DNA from: Archivesica marissinica
Taxonomy: Eukaryota; Mollusca; Bivalvia; Venerida; Vesicomyidae
Assembly (NCBI GenBank): GCA_014843695.1
Contig: CM026400.1
Location: 12,355,395 to 12,419,394, forward strand
Length of the DNA: 64,000 nucleotides
Direction of reading: 5' to 3'
Positions 11,924 to 22,666 of this stretch are shown piece by piece (the stretch's first letter is position 1; the number at the start of each line of letters is the position of its first letter). The notes under the pieces are model-generated. The model was not told the DNA's origin, did not search any database, and saw only the letters and a list, made by a program, of their open reading frames with translations. Position numbers and translations under genes: made by a program.

Positions 11924-12060
11924 CTATCTTCCGCTAATGTCGAACCACTTGCGTGGATGTAGACATGTTGCGCGTCAAAATCCGCAAAGAAGTTAATAGG
12001 AATAGCAACAAGATCATTATGAATTTTATACATGAGGGATAACCTATTGTCAATACGCCG
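11924..12060 (-). pseudogene. LINE C-terminal fragment with tail hairpin
   Basis: The minus strand reads RLSLMYKIHNDLVAIPINFF and ends in a SINE-like tail (ACATGTCTACATCCACGC) followed by GATA repeats. The YKI-N-LVAIP pattern resembles the C-terminal end of Jockey/CR1-type reverse transcriptase proteins. A hairpin CCAC TTGC GTGG sits at 11,945-11,956 on the plus strand. The tail is homologous to the 3' tail of SINE family F. The protein assignment rests on about 12 residues and is moderate. Confidence 0.5.
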
Positions 12061-12353
12061 TTGACATTAGAGGAAGATAGTGGTGGAACCTATGCTCGGC
12101 GTAAATCCAACATATAAATTATAATGACCAGTATAAAATGTTAATTGCACATGCCGTATATTGTTATTTTCTTAAGTTGTAAAAACAACTTTCAAAGCAC
12201 TCTTTGTCGACAGTTTTAGCTTCATCACATGACCTTGCTGCTCAATACAGCTATCCCAATGGTGTCGTTTGGCACCCGTTTATATGGGGAGCTCAAGACT
12301 ACAGGGCACCAATGCATGGCGTACTTGTTATTATTATTTTTTATCCACCATAA
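12061..12353. other. Unassigned stretch
   Basis: About 290 bp of AT-rich sequence between two LINE-related pieces. No open frame of note, no tRNA boxes and no tandem repeat seen. It may be diverged LINE 3' sequence, but nothing supports that directly. Confidence 0.3.
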
Positions 12354-12383
12354 AGACGGATCTGTAGCCCAGTGGTAACACGC
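12354..12383 (+). repeat. SINE family D head fused to LINE
   Basis: The first 30 bp of a family D head (AGACGGATCTGTAGCCCAGT then GGTAACACGC) stop abruptly at 12,383, where internal LINE sequence on the opposite strand begins. The junction removed the rest of the SINE and the 3' part of the LINE. No target duplication is visible, so it looks like a deletion or recombination join. Confidence 0.7.
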
Positions 12384-13770
12384 TTCTAATTCGTAAAAAT
12401 GAGATGATTTGCTGTTGATGCTTAGTATATAACATTTCTTGGCATTAAAGCGCATCCCCCAATGACGTTGCCAATACTTCCAATGCCTCCAGGTCGCTCT
12501 GTAGTATCACGTGATCCCTTGCTGATCGGATGCATCTATACAGTAGGCAGTCATCGGCAAATAAACGAACTTGAGATTTCACTGTATCTGGCAAGTCGTT
12601 TATATGGCACAGGAACAGAAGCGGTCCTAGGACAGTGCCTTGTGGTACTCCAGAGTCGACGTGTACTGGTTTTGACGATTCACCATCAACTACCACTTGC
12701 ATGTGTCTGTTTGTTAGGAAGTCCCTGAGCCAATTGTTGGTTTGACCATCAATGCCGTAGTTTCTCAGCTTGTATAGTAGCTTCTCGTGGGGTACGGTGT
12801 CGAACGCTTTAGAGAAGTCTAGGATAGCAATGTCAATTTGGGATCCCTTATCGTGGTTTATGAATAGGTCGTGCATCGTTGTGATAAGCTGTGTTTCGCA
12901 AGAGTATCCTGATCTGAATCCATGGTTGAGTGATGTTAGAATGTTATGATGATCGAGGTGGTCTAGTGTTTGCAGATAATATGTTCTAGTAGCTTGCAGG
13001 AGATGGAGGTTAGAGATACTGGTCGATAGTTTTCTGCAAGATGTACATCCCCTTTCTTGAATACAGGAGCGACGTTTGCATTCCTCCAGTCTTTGGGGAG
13101 CATGCCGGAGTCCACTGATCTTTGGAAAATATAGCGTAATGCGGGTGCAAGTTGTGAAGCACAGTTTTCAGCATTATATTTGCAATGTCATCAGGTCCTC
13201 TAGCTTTAGCAATGTCAATTTTGTTCAGCAGATTTTCAACTCCTTTGGTGGTGATCTGGAGGTCATGGATTTTTGGTGTCGGTCTCCGATTTATGTCAGG
13301 GAGGGTTCCAGGGTTTTGAGGATCTTCTTTAGTGAATACGGAGCTGAATTGATCAACGAGTATTTGGGCTTTGTCTTTACTGTTGGTTAGGAGCTGTCCC
13401 ATTTTCTTTAGTGGAGAGATGCCTGTGTTGTCTTGTCTGCGAGATTTCACGTATCTCCAGAAAGGCTTTGTGTTATTCTCGTCTAGTCCTTTTTGGATGG
13501 TGCTGTTGATGTGGTCGATCTCGGCCTTTTTAAATGTTCGTTTGCACTCTTTCTGGTATTCTTTGTAGGTTTGCCATTGGCGACTTTCCTTTGCATGTTT
13601 GTAAAGACGGGCCTTCCTCTTTGTCATCTTCTGGAGCTTTCTGTTGAACCATGGTAGTGACTTCTGGTGTTTACTCATTTTAGATAGTATGCGTTTGTCC
13701 ATAATGTTTAATATGCCAAGTTTGAAAGTTTGCCAAAGTTCTTCTACATATGTGGAATGGTCTATGCTAG
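12384..13770 (-). pseudogene. Jockey/CR1-like LINE reverse transcriptase, 5'- and 3'-truncated
   Basis: Conceptual minus-strand translation begins near 13,770 (YVEELWQTFKLGI), passes through a basic linker (LPWFNRKLQKMTKRKARLY, then KPFWRYVKSRRQDN) and into the reverse transcriptase domain: KARGPDDIAN, NVAPVFKKGDVHLAENYRPV, LDFSKAFDTVPH (first catalytic Asp), SGVPQGTVLGPLLF and FADD (catalytic pair). The endonuclease domain is absent. Two frameshifts shared with the other arm lie near 13,154 and 12,966. One extra base near 12,461, present only in this arm, breaks the frame after LATS. The 3' end is cut at 12,383 by the SINE fusion. A non-functional relic. Confidence 0.92.
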
Positions 13771-14830
13771 TGGTGGAGACGGAACAATTGAATATTAAAC
13801 GAAATCTTATTTGGTTCAGCGTAATGGCACAGAGATAAATCTTGTAAACATTTTCGTCTATTTCGAGTTCTTTTTTGTTTTTCGCAATAATCCAATATTC
13901 AAAATGGCCGATTTGGAATGGCGAAACTCTGCCATGAAATGTAAACGTTGATTTCATGTACAATATTGTGTTAAGAGACGTTATAGACTGTGCAGAATTC
14001 AAACAACGGTATGTGTGTTCATCTTGTTAACAATTTTAATTTATAAAAAAAGACTTTTTAGAATATAAAATATGCTACGCCTAATTGAGGTTGAACGTTT
14101 AGACTATGAAAAATGCCTGGATAGTAAAATGTCACATTTTTCAAGTCTAAATATTTGGACTAAGGTTCCACCACACTATGTATATAACAAACAGTTCTTT
14201 CCTTACAACATATAGCCAAATCACATTCATATCAAACAAATTATGTGAACCATAATATGATGGACACACCATCAACGACTATGTATTGATCATAAATGCG
14301 ATAAATTTGCAATCCATAAATTTGTTTTCCCGCCATCTTTTTTTTCTTCCTTGGACAAAATTCTCAGGGGAACTAGCGACTTCAATGAACATTTAAAACA
14401 ACGTTATGCTAATTATATGCATTCATATGTATTTTGTTAATGTGTACTACATTTGACAGAAGTAGGTCCATCAAAGCCCCGCTATATATATACTTTTATT
14501 TCATTTCTTTTACAAACCCACCTGTTTTTAGCGTCTTCGGTTTTAAAAACGGTGTCTATGAAAGTAACACGTGGTGAATATAGCAAAGGTGTATAATTTA
14601 ACCAAATACACACACATTTATTATCTTGTGTATCTGAACAAGTATGAAATACACGACAAGCACATCACTCTTAACATACACAAAATGAAAAGCTATAGCT
14701 AGATTTGCGACTGAAACATATTGGTACAGACGGCTTGTCTCAACACTAACATAGGCCTACTGCCACGTATCAGATCTTAGCATAGGGGGAAACTCACCAA
14801 GTATGAAATACCGTACTTTCCAATAAAAAA
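13771..14830. other. Unassigned AT-rich stretch
   Basis: About 1 kb with no recognised repeat head, transposase or conserved peptide. The extension of the LINE open frame (to 14,002) across the first 230 bp encodes nothing LINE-like and is not counted as LINE. A poly-purine/pyrimidine run and CCGCCATC occur near 14,332, but I see no gene attached to them. Confidence 0.4.
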
Positions 14831-15050
14831 AAGCGCGTTCGCTTCAGGTGCGAAAGGTCTGGAGTTCGAACCCGCTGGAGCCGTTACGATTGTGCCCTTA
14901 GGCAAGGCATTTAAAGTCCACTTTGCCTCTTCTCGTCCCCTCGTGGTGATGGATTACATCAGGAATGAGATCTCCAGAGTGATTAATATAAGTTGTAAGA
15001 ACTTGTTTCGCAATCGAGCTAAAATAAATTTGTATAAACTAAGCTGAGAC
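14831..15050 (+). mobile_element. SINE family B, copy 1 (head truncated)
   Basis: Starts within the tRNA head (GCGCGTTCGCTTCAGGTGCG, B-box AGTTCGAACCC) after an A-run. The body contains GATTGTGCCCTTAGGCAAGG and CGTGGTGATGGATTACATCA, and the tail is GATTAATATAAGTTGTAAGA followed by CTTGTTTCGCAATCGAGCTA and AAATAAA. Same tail as families A and B elsewhere. The first ~20 bp of the head are missing. Confidence 0.88.
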
Positions 15051-15311
15051 CTATATTCCCTAAACAAATAAAGTAATATTTAATAGAAGTTGATGCTACA
15101 TGTCCATTCAACTTCAACTTCTTACTGCCGAACAATCATTTATGATTATGATTGACAGGCGCAGTCTAGAACAGATATTTAATCTAAAATGCTATGTGCA
15201 AGTTAAAAGGATAAAGGGATCTACAAAACTATAGTTAAAAGTAGACAGTACAATGGTTAGAGGGAGGTCGAGTCCAGACTGTTAACAAAAGTCGGTAGAC
15301 TGGGAGTCGAC

Positions 15312-15403
15312 TGTATATACATGTATGTCGGTATATAGACTATATGTATGTATATACATGTATGTATGTATGTTATGTATGTATGTATGTATGCATGTAT
15401 GTA
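15312..15403. repeat. TATG/TGTA microsatellite
   Basis: Imperfect (TATG)n and TATACATG repeats over about 90 bp. It grows out of the 3' tail of the adjacent minus-strand family F SINE, whose tail on that strand is CATA-rich, so it probably expanded from the SINE tail. Confidence 0.85.
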
Positions 15404-15603
15404 CCATTAATGTCAAACCCCTTGCGGGGACCTAGACATGTTTTCCTGGGCATGCTTAGCCGGCCATAGCGGTTAACCAGTACTAAGCAATGTGTGTGAG
15501 GTGTCTTGCTCAATGACACTACATACGTGGCCTGACTGAGTATCGAACCCGGACCGTTCGATTCCAAATCCGACGCTCTACCATTGGACCACGGACGCCA
15601 CAC
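15401..15603 (-). mobile_element. SINE family F, copy 3
   Basis: Minus-strand head at 15,603 (GTGGCGTCCGTGGTCCAATG, B-box GGTTCGATACTC), body with CTCAATGACACTACATACGT in plus orientation, tail hairpin CCCC TTGC GGGG at 15,418-15,429 and a CATA-rich 3' end that merges with the microsatellite. The closest intact representative of the family in the window. Confidence 0.9.
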
Positions 15604-15793
15604 GGACTGTTCCATAGACTGATTGTTCTTAGGAAACATGAGTCGGCATGAAATTGGGTTTTTGACTGTGGGATTAGATAGTTAATGGTTCCTGTGCGTG
15701 TAAGGTGGTGGTGATCTACAGCAACTAGTTCATTTCTTATTTTGAAAAACATGATTAGCGAGGCTTGATTTCGTCTATGTTCAGATATTCGAA

Positions 15794-16020
15794 GTCGTGA
15801 TAGCGCAGTGGATGCGCGTTCGCTTCAGGTGCGAAAGGTCCGGAGTTCGAGCCCCGCTGGAGCCTTTACGATTGTGTCCTTAGGCAAGGCATTCAAATTC
15901 CACGTTGCCTCTTCTCTCCCTCGTGGCGATGGATTCCATCAGGAATGAGGTCTCGAGAGCGATTGATATAAGTTGAAAGAACTTGTTTCGCAATCGAGCT
16001 AAAATAAATTTGTATAAACT
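15794..16020 (+). mobile_element. SINE family B, copy 2 (full head)
   Basis: Full tRNA-like head: GTCGTGATAGCGCAGTGGAT (A-box region), GCGTTCGCTTCAGGTGCG and B-box AGTTCGAGCCCC. Then the body with GATTGTGTCCTTAGGCAAGG and CTCGTGGCGATGGATTCCAT, and the shared A/B tail ending CAATCGAGCTAAAATAAA. No clear target duplication. Best family B reference here. Confidence 0.92.
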
Positions 16021-16271
16021 AGTTGTACTCATTGAATATATACTTAGTATTGGGCTACAAATCGTTCGACCATAACTCTTTTGTAGGCAAGGTGTTTCTG
16101 CCAGGGGTTCAAGACTGAAGCATGGAGTCAGAGAAGGGGAGCACATGGTACAAGACGCCTGTCTCTCAGCATCCCGAGAACGAAGTTTATCAAAAGCATT
16201 CGTCAAACTTTTATAGATAAAGTGTACTTCCATGTATAGAACCAACTCTCATCGAGGTCCTTCTTCACGTG

Positions 16272-17896
16272 TCTCTTCATATAATGTACTAGACCTACGA
16301 GACTGGATGCATTGCCAGGCAACGACCATATCCCGACCTCTTCATAGAATGTACTAGACCTACGAGACTGGATGCATTGCCAAGCAACGACCATATCCCG
16401 ACCTCTTCATATAATGTACTAGACATACGAGACTGGATGCATTACCAAGCAACGACCATATCCCTATCTCATCATAGAATGTACTAGTCTGGCGAGACTG
16501 AAAGTATTGCCAAGCAACGACGATATCCCTATATCATCATAGAATGTACTAGTCTGGCGAGACTTAAAGAATTGCCAAGCAACGACGATATCCCTATCTC
16601 ATCATAGAATGTACTAGTCTGGCGAGACTGAAAGTATTGCCAAGCAACGCCGATATCCCTATCTCATCATAGAATGTACTAGTCTGGCGATAATGAAAGT
16701 ATTGCCAAGCAACGACCATATCCCGACCTCTTCATAGAATGTACTAGTCTGGCGAGACTGAAAGTATTGCCAAGCAACGACCATATCCCTACCTCTTCAT
16801 AAAATGTACTAGTCTGGCGAGACTGAAAGTATTGCCAAGCAACGACCATATCCCTATCTCATCATAGAATGTACTAGTCTGGCGAGACTGAAAGTATTGC
16901 CAAGCAACGACCATATCCCTACCTCTTCATAAAATGCACTAGTCTGGCGAGACTGAAAGTATTGCCAAGCAACGACCATATCCCTATCTCATCATAGAAT
17001 GTACTAGTTGGGCGAGACTGAAAATATTACCAAGCAACTACGATATCCCTACCTCTTCATAGAATGTTCTAGTCTGGCGAGACTGAAAGTATTGTCAAGC
17101 ATCGAAGATATCCCTATCTCATCATAGAATGTACTAGCCTCACGAGCCTGAAACTATTGCCTAGCAACGACGATATCCCTACCTCATAGAATGTACTAGA
17201 CCTACTAGACTGAAAGTATTGCCAAGCAACGACGATATCCCTACCTCTTAATAGAATGTACTAGACCAACGAGACTGAAACTATTGCCAAGCAACGACGA
17301 CATCCCTACCTCTTCAAAGAATGTACTAGCCCGCAAGACTGAAACTATTGCCTAGCAACGACGATACCCCTATCTCATCATAGAATGCACTAGACCTACA
17401 AGACTGGAAGTATTGCCAAGCAACGACTATATCCCTATCTCATCATAGAATGTACTAGCCTGCCGAGCCTGAAACTATTGCCATATTGCCAAGCAACGAC
17501 GATATCCCTATCTCATCATAGAATGTACTAGCCTGGCGAGACTGAAAGTATTGCCAAGCAACGACGATATCCCTATCTCATCATAGAATGTACTAGTCTG
17601 GCGATAAAGAAAGTATTGCCAAGCAACGACGATATCCCTATCTCATCATAGAATGTACTAGCCTGGTGAGACTGAACGTATTGCCAAGCAACGACCATAT
17701 CCCTATCTCATCATAGAAGGTACTAGTCTGGCGATGATAAAAGTATTGCCAAGCAATGACGATATCCCTACCTCTTCATAGAATGTACTAGTCTGGCGAG
17801 ACTGGACGTATTGCCAAGCAACGACCATATCCCTATCTCATCATAGAATGTACTAGTCAGTCTGACGAGACTGAACGTATTGCCAAGCAAAGAAGA
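16272..17896 (+). repeat. 65-bp tandem satellite, left arm
   Basis: About 25 copies of a 65-bp unit containing ATAGAATGTACTAGTCTGGC, then GAGACTGAAAGTATTGCCAA and GCAACGACGATATCCC. Units vary between CTCATCATAGAA and CTTCATAGAA, and between GACGATATC and GACCATATC. The first few units (CTACGAGACTGGATGCATTG type) are a distinct subtype at one edge, and some units carry small deletions or insertions (for example a duplicated CATATTGC near 17,485). No long open frame runs through it. Confidence 0.96.
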
Positions 17897-18039
17897 TAAT
17901 CCTACACGAATTGAGGTCCTCTCTAGAAGACTCCGTCACCAACTGCATGTCAGTTTTCTGCAGCAGGCAAACACAATCCGTAAGTTTATAATTAAACAGA
18001 AAAATCAAATATCGCCATTCTGACCAATACATATTCCAG

Positions 18040-18293
18040 CTGTCCGATTGGCATAGTGGTTAGCGCGCTCGCTTCTCACCAATGTAATCCGAGTTCGATC
18101 CTCAGACCGGGAAGTATGTGAGATGGTACGGTGGTTGCCAGATCGGACAGGTGGGTTTTCTCCGGGTACTCCGGTTTCCTCCCACACGAATGACCACATA
18201 TACGCTTTCATCCGTGCCAACGAGAGTGATTAATATAAGTTGTCAGAACTTACTTCGCAATCATTGTAAAATAAATAAAGTTTAGACTTTTTT
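18040..18293 (+). mobile_element. SINE family A, copy 1 with target duplication
   Basis: tRNA-like head GCTGTCCGATTGGCATAGTG and GTTAGCGCGCTCGCTTC with B-box AGTTCGATCCTC. The central domain holds GTGGGTTTTCTCCGGGTACT followed by CCGGTTTCCTCCCAC, a highly conserved block seen in several invertebrate SINE families whose formal name I cannot assign from memory. The tail is GTGATTAATATAAGTTGTCA and ends ATAAATAAAG. Flanked by a 9-bp duplication ATATTCCAG at 18,031-18,039 and 18,294-18,302. Confidence 0.92.
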
Positions 18294-18481
18294 ATATTCC
18301 AGTTATAGTATAGTCTTAATCTACAATGAGTATCACTTATTCATCTACTAGCGGATACAACCAGATGCATTAATTACACTGGTGCACCATGGGATATACG
18401 TTAAAGAAGAAGAAGCATAGCTATGTACATGTATACACTCTAGATACACGATAAATGAATATTGGGGAGGGCACCAGCTAA

Positions 18482-18772
18482 CAGACGGATCTGTAATCCA
18501 GTGGTAACACGCTGGACTGGTAATCCAGGGATTGCAGGTTCGATCCCCCGTCTGACCATAATAAATTAACAGTTGTTCAGATGGGACTTTAAACCGAGGT
18601 ATCGTGTCGGTGCTGTGCACCGTGCACGTAAAAGAAACAGCTGAGACTCTGGAATGGGTCTCTGTCTGTATCATTTCACTATCCTCCAAACATCTAAAGT
18701 GACGAATCACTTCAGGAGGCGGCGCTCATATGGACAACCGGTAGCGACGATAAATAATCGTAAACCACACAC
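18482..18772 (+). mobile_element. SINE family D, copy 2
   Basis: Head CAGACGGATCTGTAATCCAG with anticodon arm CTGGA-CTGGTAA-TCCAG (perfect 5-bp stem, GGT in the loop) and B-box GGTTCGATCCCC closing with CCGTCTG. Body and tail match copy 1 (GGGACTTTAAACCGAGGT; AGCGACGATAAATAATCGTA; CA-rich end). It preserves the tRNA-Thr-like fold better than copy 1. Confidence 0.9.
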
Positions 18773-19539
18773 ACTAACTAACGTTGGTAAGACTCGTTAC
18801 TCAACACATTTGCTTCTACATTTTATTCTTACAGTAGTCACACATAGTCATAGCATTGCAGTTGTATCATTTTGCTTATATTTTTATCATATTTATATTT
18901 GTAATTGTATTGTATATAAAACACGCAATAACATATGATTAAACTAAAATGAATCTTTATTTTGAACATAAATAACAAGTACAACAAGTACAACATCAGC
19001 TTTTAGCTAGTTTCCGACTGTAGCAAGATGTCAGATTAACATATAAACAAGCACATTTGAATGGAGCCACATATACGAAAAGTATGACACTATAACATAT
19101 ACAATTAATCATATATTCTAACACGACCCAGCTAATAACATACATACTTGTAGAGTAAAATATACCTCGGGTTATTCTGCGATATACCTTGAACTATGCT
19201 GCGCGCACACCGTTTTTTGGCTATTCCAGTTATACAATGCGTTTGTAAATACAACCGTGGGAATTCGCGGAAGTGGGCTATTTTTAGAATCAGATAATCT
19301 CTTGTCCGTCTTGTTTTTCTGTTAAGTAACGTTTCAGTTACTATTCTGTACAGTTTTATTTGACAAAATAAATAAAATTATTGATCAGTTACAACTGTTG
19401 TTCATTTATGCACTAGATTGATATTTTCCATAACAAAGAACGTCAACGCAGGAGGAAATTTCGAAAGTCAAATGCACGGCGTTTGAAGAAAATACTCCTT
19501 TCTCGTCTAAAATTATTAGAAGTAAGTCGTGTTAGAATC
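18773..19539. other. Unassigned AT-rich stretch
   Basis: No gene or element identified. A 20-bp motif (GGGTTATTCTGCGATATACC) at 19,169-19,188 recurs at 19,604-19,623 inside the hairpin that follows. Short tandem CAAGTACAACAAGTACAACA lies near 18,978. Confidence 0.35.
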
Positions 19540-19644
19540 GAAATAATAAGTATCAACCGTTCGGCCATCGTGATATATTTCTACGCATAAGAACTTCAAA
19601 CTAGGGTTATTCTGCGATATACCACGGTTGATACTTATTATTTC
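19540..19644. repeat. Perfect 21-bp inverted repeat (hairpin)
   Basis: Arms at 19,540-19,560 and 19,624-19,644 are exact reverse complements (core AATAATAAGTATCAACCGT), separated by 63 bp. The spacer includes a second copy of the GGGTTATTCTGCGATATACC motif. It looks like a very small MITE or a rearranged transposon end; no target duplication was found. Confidence 0.85.
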
Positions 19645-21445
19645 TTAAATAATATGACTAAGAGAATGACTCAACAATAACTCAAGCATTATATCCATAG
19701 CATTACTGCATCCGAATATTGGAATCCACGTCCGGGGCTAATACCACTAATTTCTATATTATTTTCCACTAAAGCAAGCATTTCGTATGAATGTATAAAT
19801 CACTGTTGTACCTCGCTTTAACCAGGCATAAGGCGATAGTGCACAGTTTTCGAGCCCCATTTTCCAATTGGCCCTGGTGGAGAAATTATGAAATAGTAGG
19901 TAAGATTAACGTTTGAGTATATGTATGATCTTTATAATAGTTATGTGTTGATGACAATGCTTCTGGATGCTGAAAATGGATGTTTAGAATTAGTGAACGT
20001 TATAATGTGTGACCTTGGTGGTACTGCATTTCCTGGCTCGGACGACCATTTGCAGACACAATTGAACAGGGATAAACAAAAATGAAAATATCAAAAAATG
20101 TAGGTGGTCGACCACCTATTTGCACGATTTCTTTCAAGCATACGATGAAGGGGGGAACCAAAACTCCTGCTGCATTGAAACTGTTTTTGTTGACTTGATT
20201 GTTATGATAGGTTGACGGACGTGTCGAAAATAGCCTCGGCTGTGGTCTGTATTTGTTGTCTGCAAATAAGAGCACATCAAAAGTGAAAATAGGAACAAGT
20301 TTTAATTGGTATATTTCTGTCATGTTTTTGTGAAGCTGTAGTCACTGTGGTCATACTTGAATTATTTCTTTCTTTCAGGCTGCGCACAGAATATTTTCTC
20401 GGAGGAATTGTAGAATTGATACCGATGCGATAGGCCTTGGAGTGAAAATTACTGTTCACTGCAGCAGCCTGATAGACAATAATATGCATACGGACTATGG
20501 AATCGGATCTGGACCACTTTGTATCTGTTTCCGAGTTCTCAGGGACGGCTCTGGTGTGTGTATGTTTCATTGTTTATATACCAGTACATCCTCGTGTGCA
20601 AGCCTAACTGATACCGCTGGGTAGCCTGAGTTCCAGTCTGTCGATTTTTCACGTTTTAACTTCCGGCAAAATGACAGCCTGGGGAAACTGGATTTCCGAT
20701 CGTAGCGCCATCTACTTACACACATTTTTATGAGGGTGTAGATTTGAAGAACGACAACTCTTCTCTACAAGACAATATCGCTAAAAATAGAAGCGGAATT
20801 CTATCGAAAATCGCCGAACAGGCACGATTATACACGATCATATCCGAATATACACGAATGCTAGAGATATAGACTCATTTACAGTGCAAACATATAATGT
20901 CTCGTTTCTGTGTTATATCGCCGAGATGGCGGATTTTAAATATTACATTTAGATGGTAATGGATCGATTCGGCGTAATTGAACTAAGGACGACTTAAATA
21001 TTGAGTAAATATGTCAAATCAAACGCACATTGTACTTTTTAAAACTATTTATTTTTCCGTTGACCCGTAAACAATGGCGGCCAATTATAAACTTTTATCA
21101 ACATTGCAGTGCCTCGCTTTCGATTCAAGTACGCCATTAAAGCACGTGCTAGGCCTATTAATAGGATTAATGCGAGTCAATAATTACACGGACAACCCCA
21201 CCCCCCACTTTCCACAGGCGTTGATATGACCAGACACTCAATACGACCCAATTAATAGTATCGGTGTTAAAATATATTTATTTGACTGAAATATATCGAC
21301 GCCTGTTCCCAGGCTAACCGTTGGGCGCAAACTTATGAATGTTTACATGTAATCAAGAAAAGAACATTTAAATATAATTTAACAGCAGTAGACTGAGAGT
21401 GATTAGAACGAACGAAAACCTATATAGTTCTTATCCCGATCAATT
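19645..21445. other. Unassigned stretch, possible regulatory segment
   Basis: No recognised coding exon. The interval near 20,640-21,110 has promoter-style motifs: CTTCCGGC at 20,661, GAGATGGCGGATTT near 20,931 and AACAATGGCGGCC near 21,071 (ETS-like and YY1-like), but no transcript unit can be assigned. Short open frames on both strands around 20,000-20,620 encode no family I recognise. Confidence 0.3.
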
Positions 21446-21668
21446 GATTGCTTCTCACCAATGCGACCCGGGTTCGATCCTCAGACCGGAAAGTATGTGA
21501 GGTGGTACGATGGTCGCCAGATCGGACAAGTGGATTTTCTCCGGGTACTCCGGTTTCCTCCCCCACGAATGACCACGTATACGCTTGTCATCCGAGCCAA
21601 CGAGAGTGATTAATATAAGTTGTTAAAACTTGCTTCGTAATCGTTGTAAAATAAATAAAGTTTAAAAA
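21446..21668 (+). mobile_element. SINE family A, copy 2 (head truncated)
   Basis: Begins inside the tRNA head (GCTTCTCACCAATGCGACCC, B-box GGTTCGATCCTC). Carries the conserved TTTTCTCCGGGTACTCCGG block and the shared tail ATTAATATAAGTTGTTAAAA with ATAAATAAAG, then an A-run. About 35 bp of the 5' head are missing. Confidence 0.9.
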
Positions 21669-21858
21669 AAAAGATTAATATACAATAGGCAGGAGAATAA
21701 TATATACATGCATTAAAATGAAAATAAGTGAAACACTATTCTAGGTATAGGGTATAGGATTTCAGAAGTTATTAGTGAGTCAATAGTTGTGGATGTCGAA
21801 AAGAAAATGGTTAACATTTGAATGAATTATATGTCGATTGTTCCTAGCAGGGAACTAG

Positions 21859-21859
<1 letters not shown>

Positions 21860-21906
<47 letters not shown>
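21860..21906. repeat. (AT)n microsatellite
   Basis: About 23 uninterrupted AT dinucleotides. The copy in the other arm has the same length in this assembly. Confidence 0.97.
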
Positions 21907-21909
<3 letters not shown>

Positions 21910-21986
21910 CCTCTCTATATCCGAATTTTCGGCTTGAAAGCATTTTTCACGGGAAACATAAATCAGCCAGCTAGTACATTATCTTT

Positions 21987-22262
21987 AAAGCGACACTACA
22001 TCAGTGAAAACGCAAATAAAATGCATGTGTTCACTTATAAATGCATTGCTACTACAAATTCTACCGAATACATTCGAATATTAGCATTGAATCAATAAAC
22101 AGTGTTTTTGTGGATTGAAAGTATGATTTCATATAACGGTCATCCATGCTCCTAAATTGACGTTTGTTTTGTCACCGGAGTCAATACTAAGCGCGAGGTA
22201 ATGTCGTTTATAGATAATTTAACTAAGAATAGTCTACAAATATATAGGCACAACTGTGAGAG
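21987..22262 (+). repeat. Partial copy of the 19-bp-TIR element family
   Basis: Starts AAAGCGACACTACATCAGTG, close to the terminal repeat of the 22,667 element, and continues with TTGAATCAATAAACAGTGTT and GGAGTCAATACTAAGCGCGA. It is clearly homologous over about 275 bp to 56,596-56,880 and, in reverse complement, more distantly to the 22,667-23,275 element (shared GCATTGCTAC, AACA-TGTTTTT). No matching 3' terminal repeat was found, so the copy is incomplete. Confidence 0.7.
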
Positions 22263-22370
22263 ACAATATATATACATTTGAATGAATATTTGAAGAAAGT
22301 TCAAGAACATGAAATATCAAATCGGAGAATGAAAAGAAGAAGAGAGTAGCTTAAAGAAAAGTGGTTGTTA

Positions 22371-22587
22371 GTTTATACAAATATAGTTTTAGGTAGATTG
22401 CGAAACAAGTTCTTACAACTGATATTAATCACATTTCGAGATCTCATTTCTGGTGGAATCCATCACCACGAGGGAGAGAAAAGGGACATGCGGAATCTAA
22501 ATGCCTTGCCCAAGGGCACAATCGTAACGGCTCTAGCTGTGCTCGAACTCCGTGGCTTTCGCACCTGAAGCGAACGCATTACCACTG
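22371..22587 (-). mobile_element. SINE family B, copy 3
   Basis: Minus-strand copy: tail TTAGGTAGATTGCGAAACAA at low coordinates, body with AATGCCTTGCCCAAGGGCAC, and head ending CGCACCTGAAGCGAACGCAT near 22,580. The first part of the tRNA head is degraded and the B-box region reads GTGCTCGAACTCC in plus orientation. Confidence 0.88.
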
Positions 22588-22666
22588 AAAAGGTTATTGA
22601 ATAGTGACATGCTTTGCAATACTTCCCAAAGGTTTTTGATTTATTTATTAGATCAGTTATCATTTT

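Noticed and set aside
13771..14002. N-terminal extension of the LINE protein
   Set aside because: The frame stays open but the peptide has no LINE character; the element is truncated near 13,770.
20000..20624. Small genes on either strand
   Set aside because: Open frames of 60-107 codons without recognisable domains or splice context; they occur in both arms only because of the duplication.
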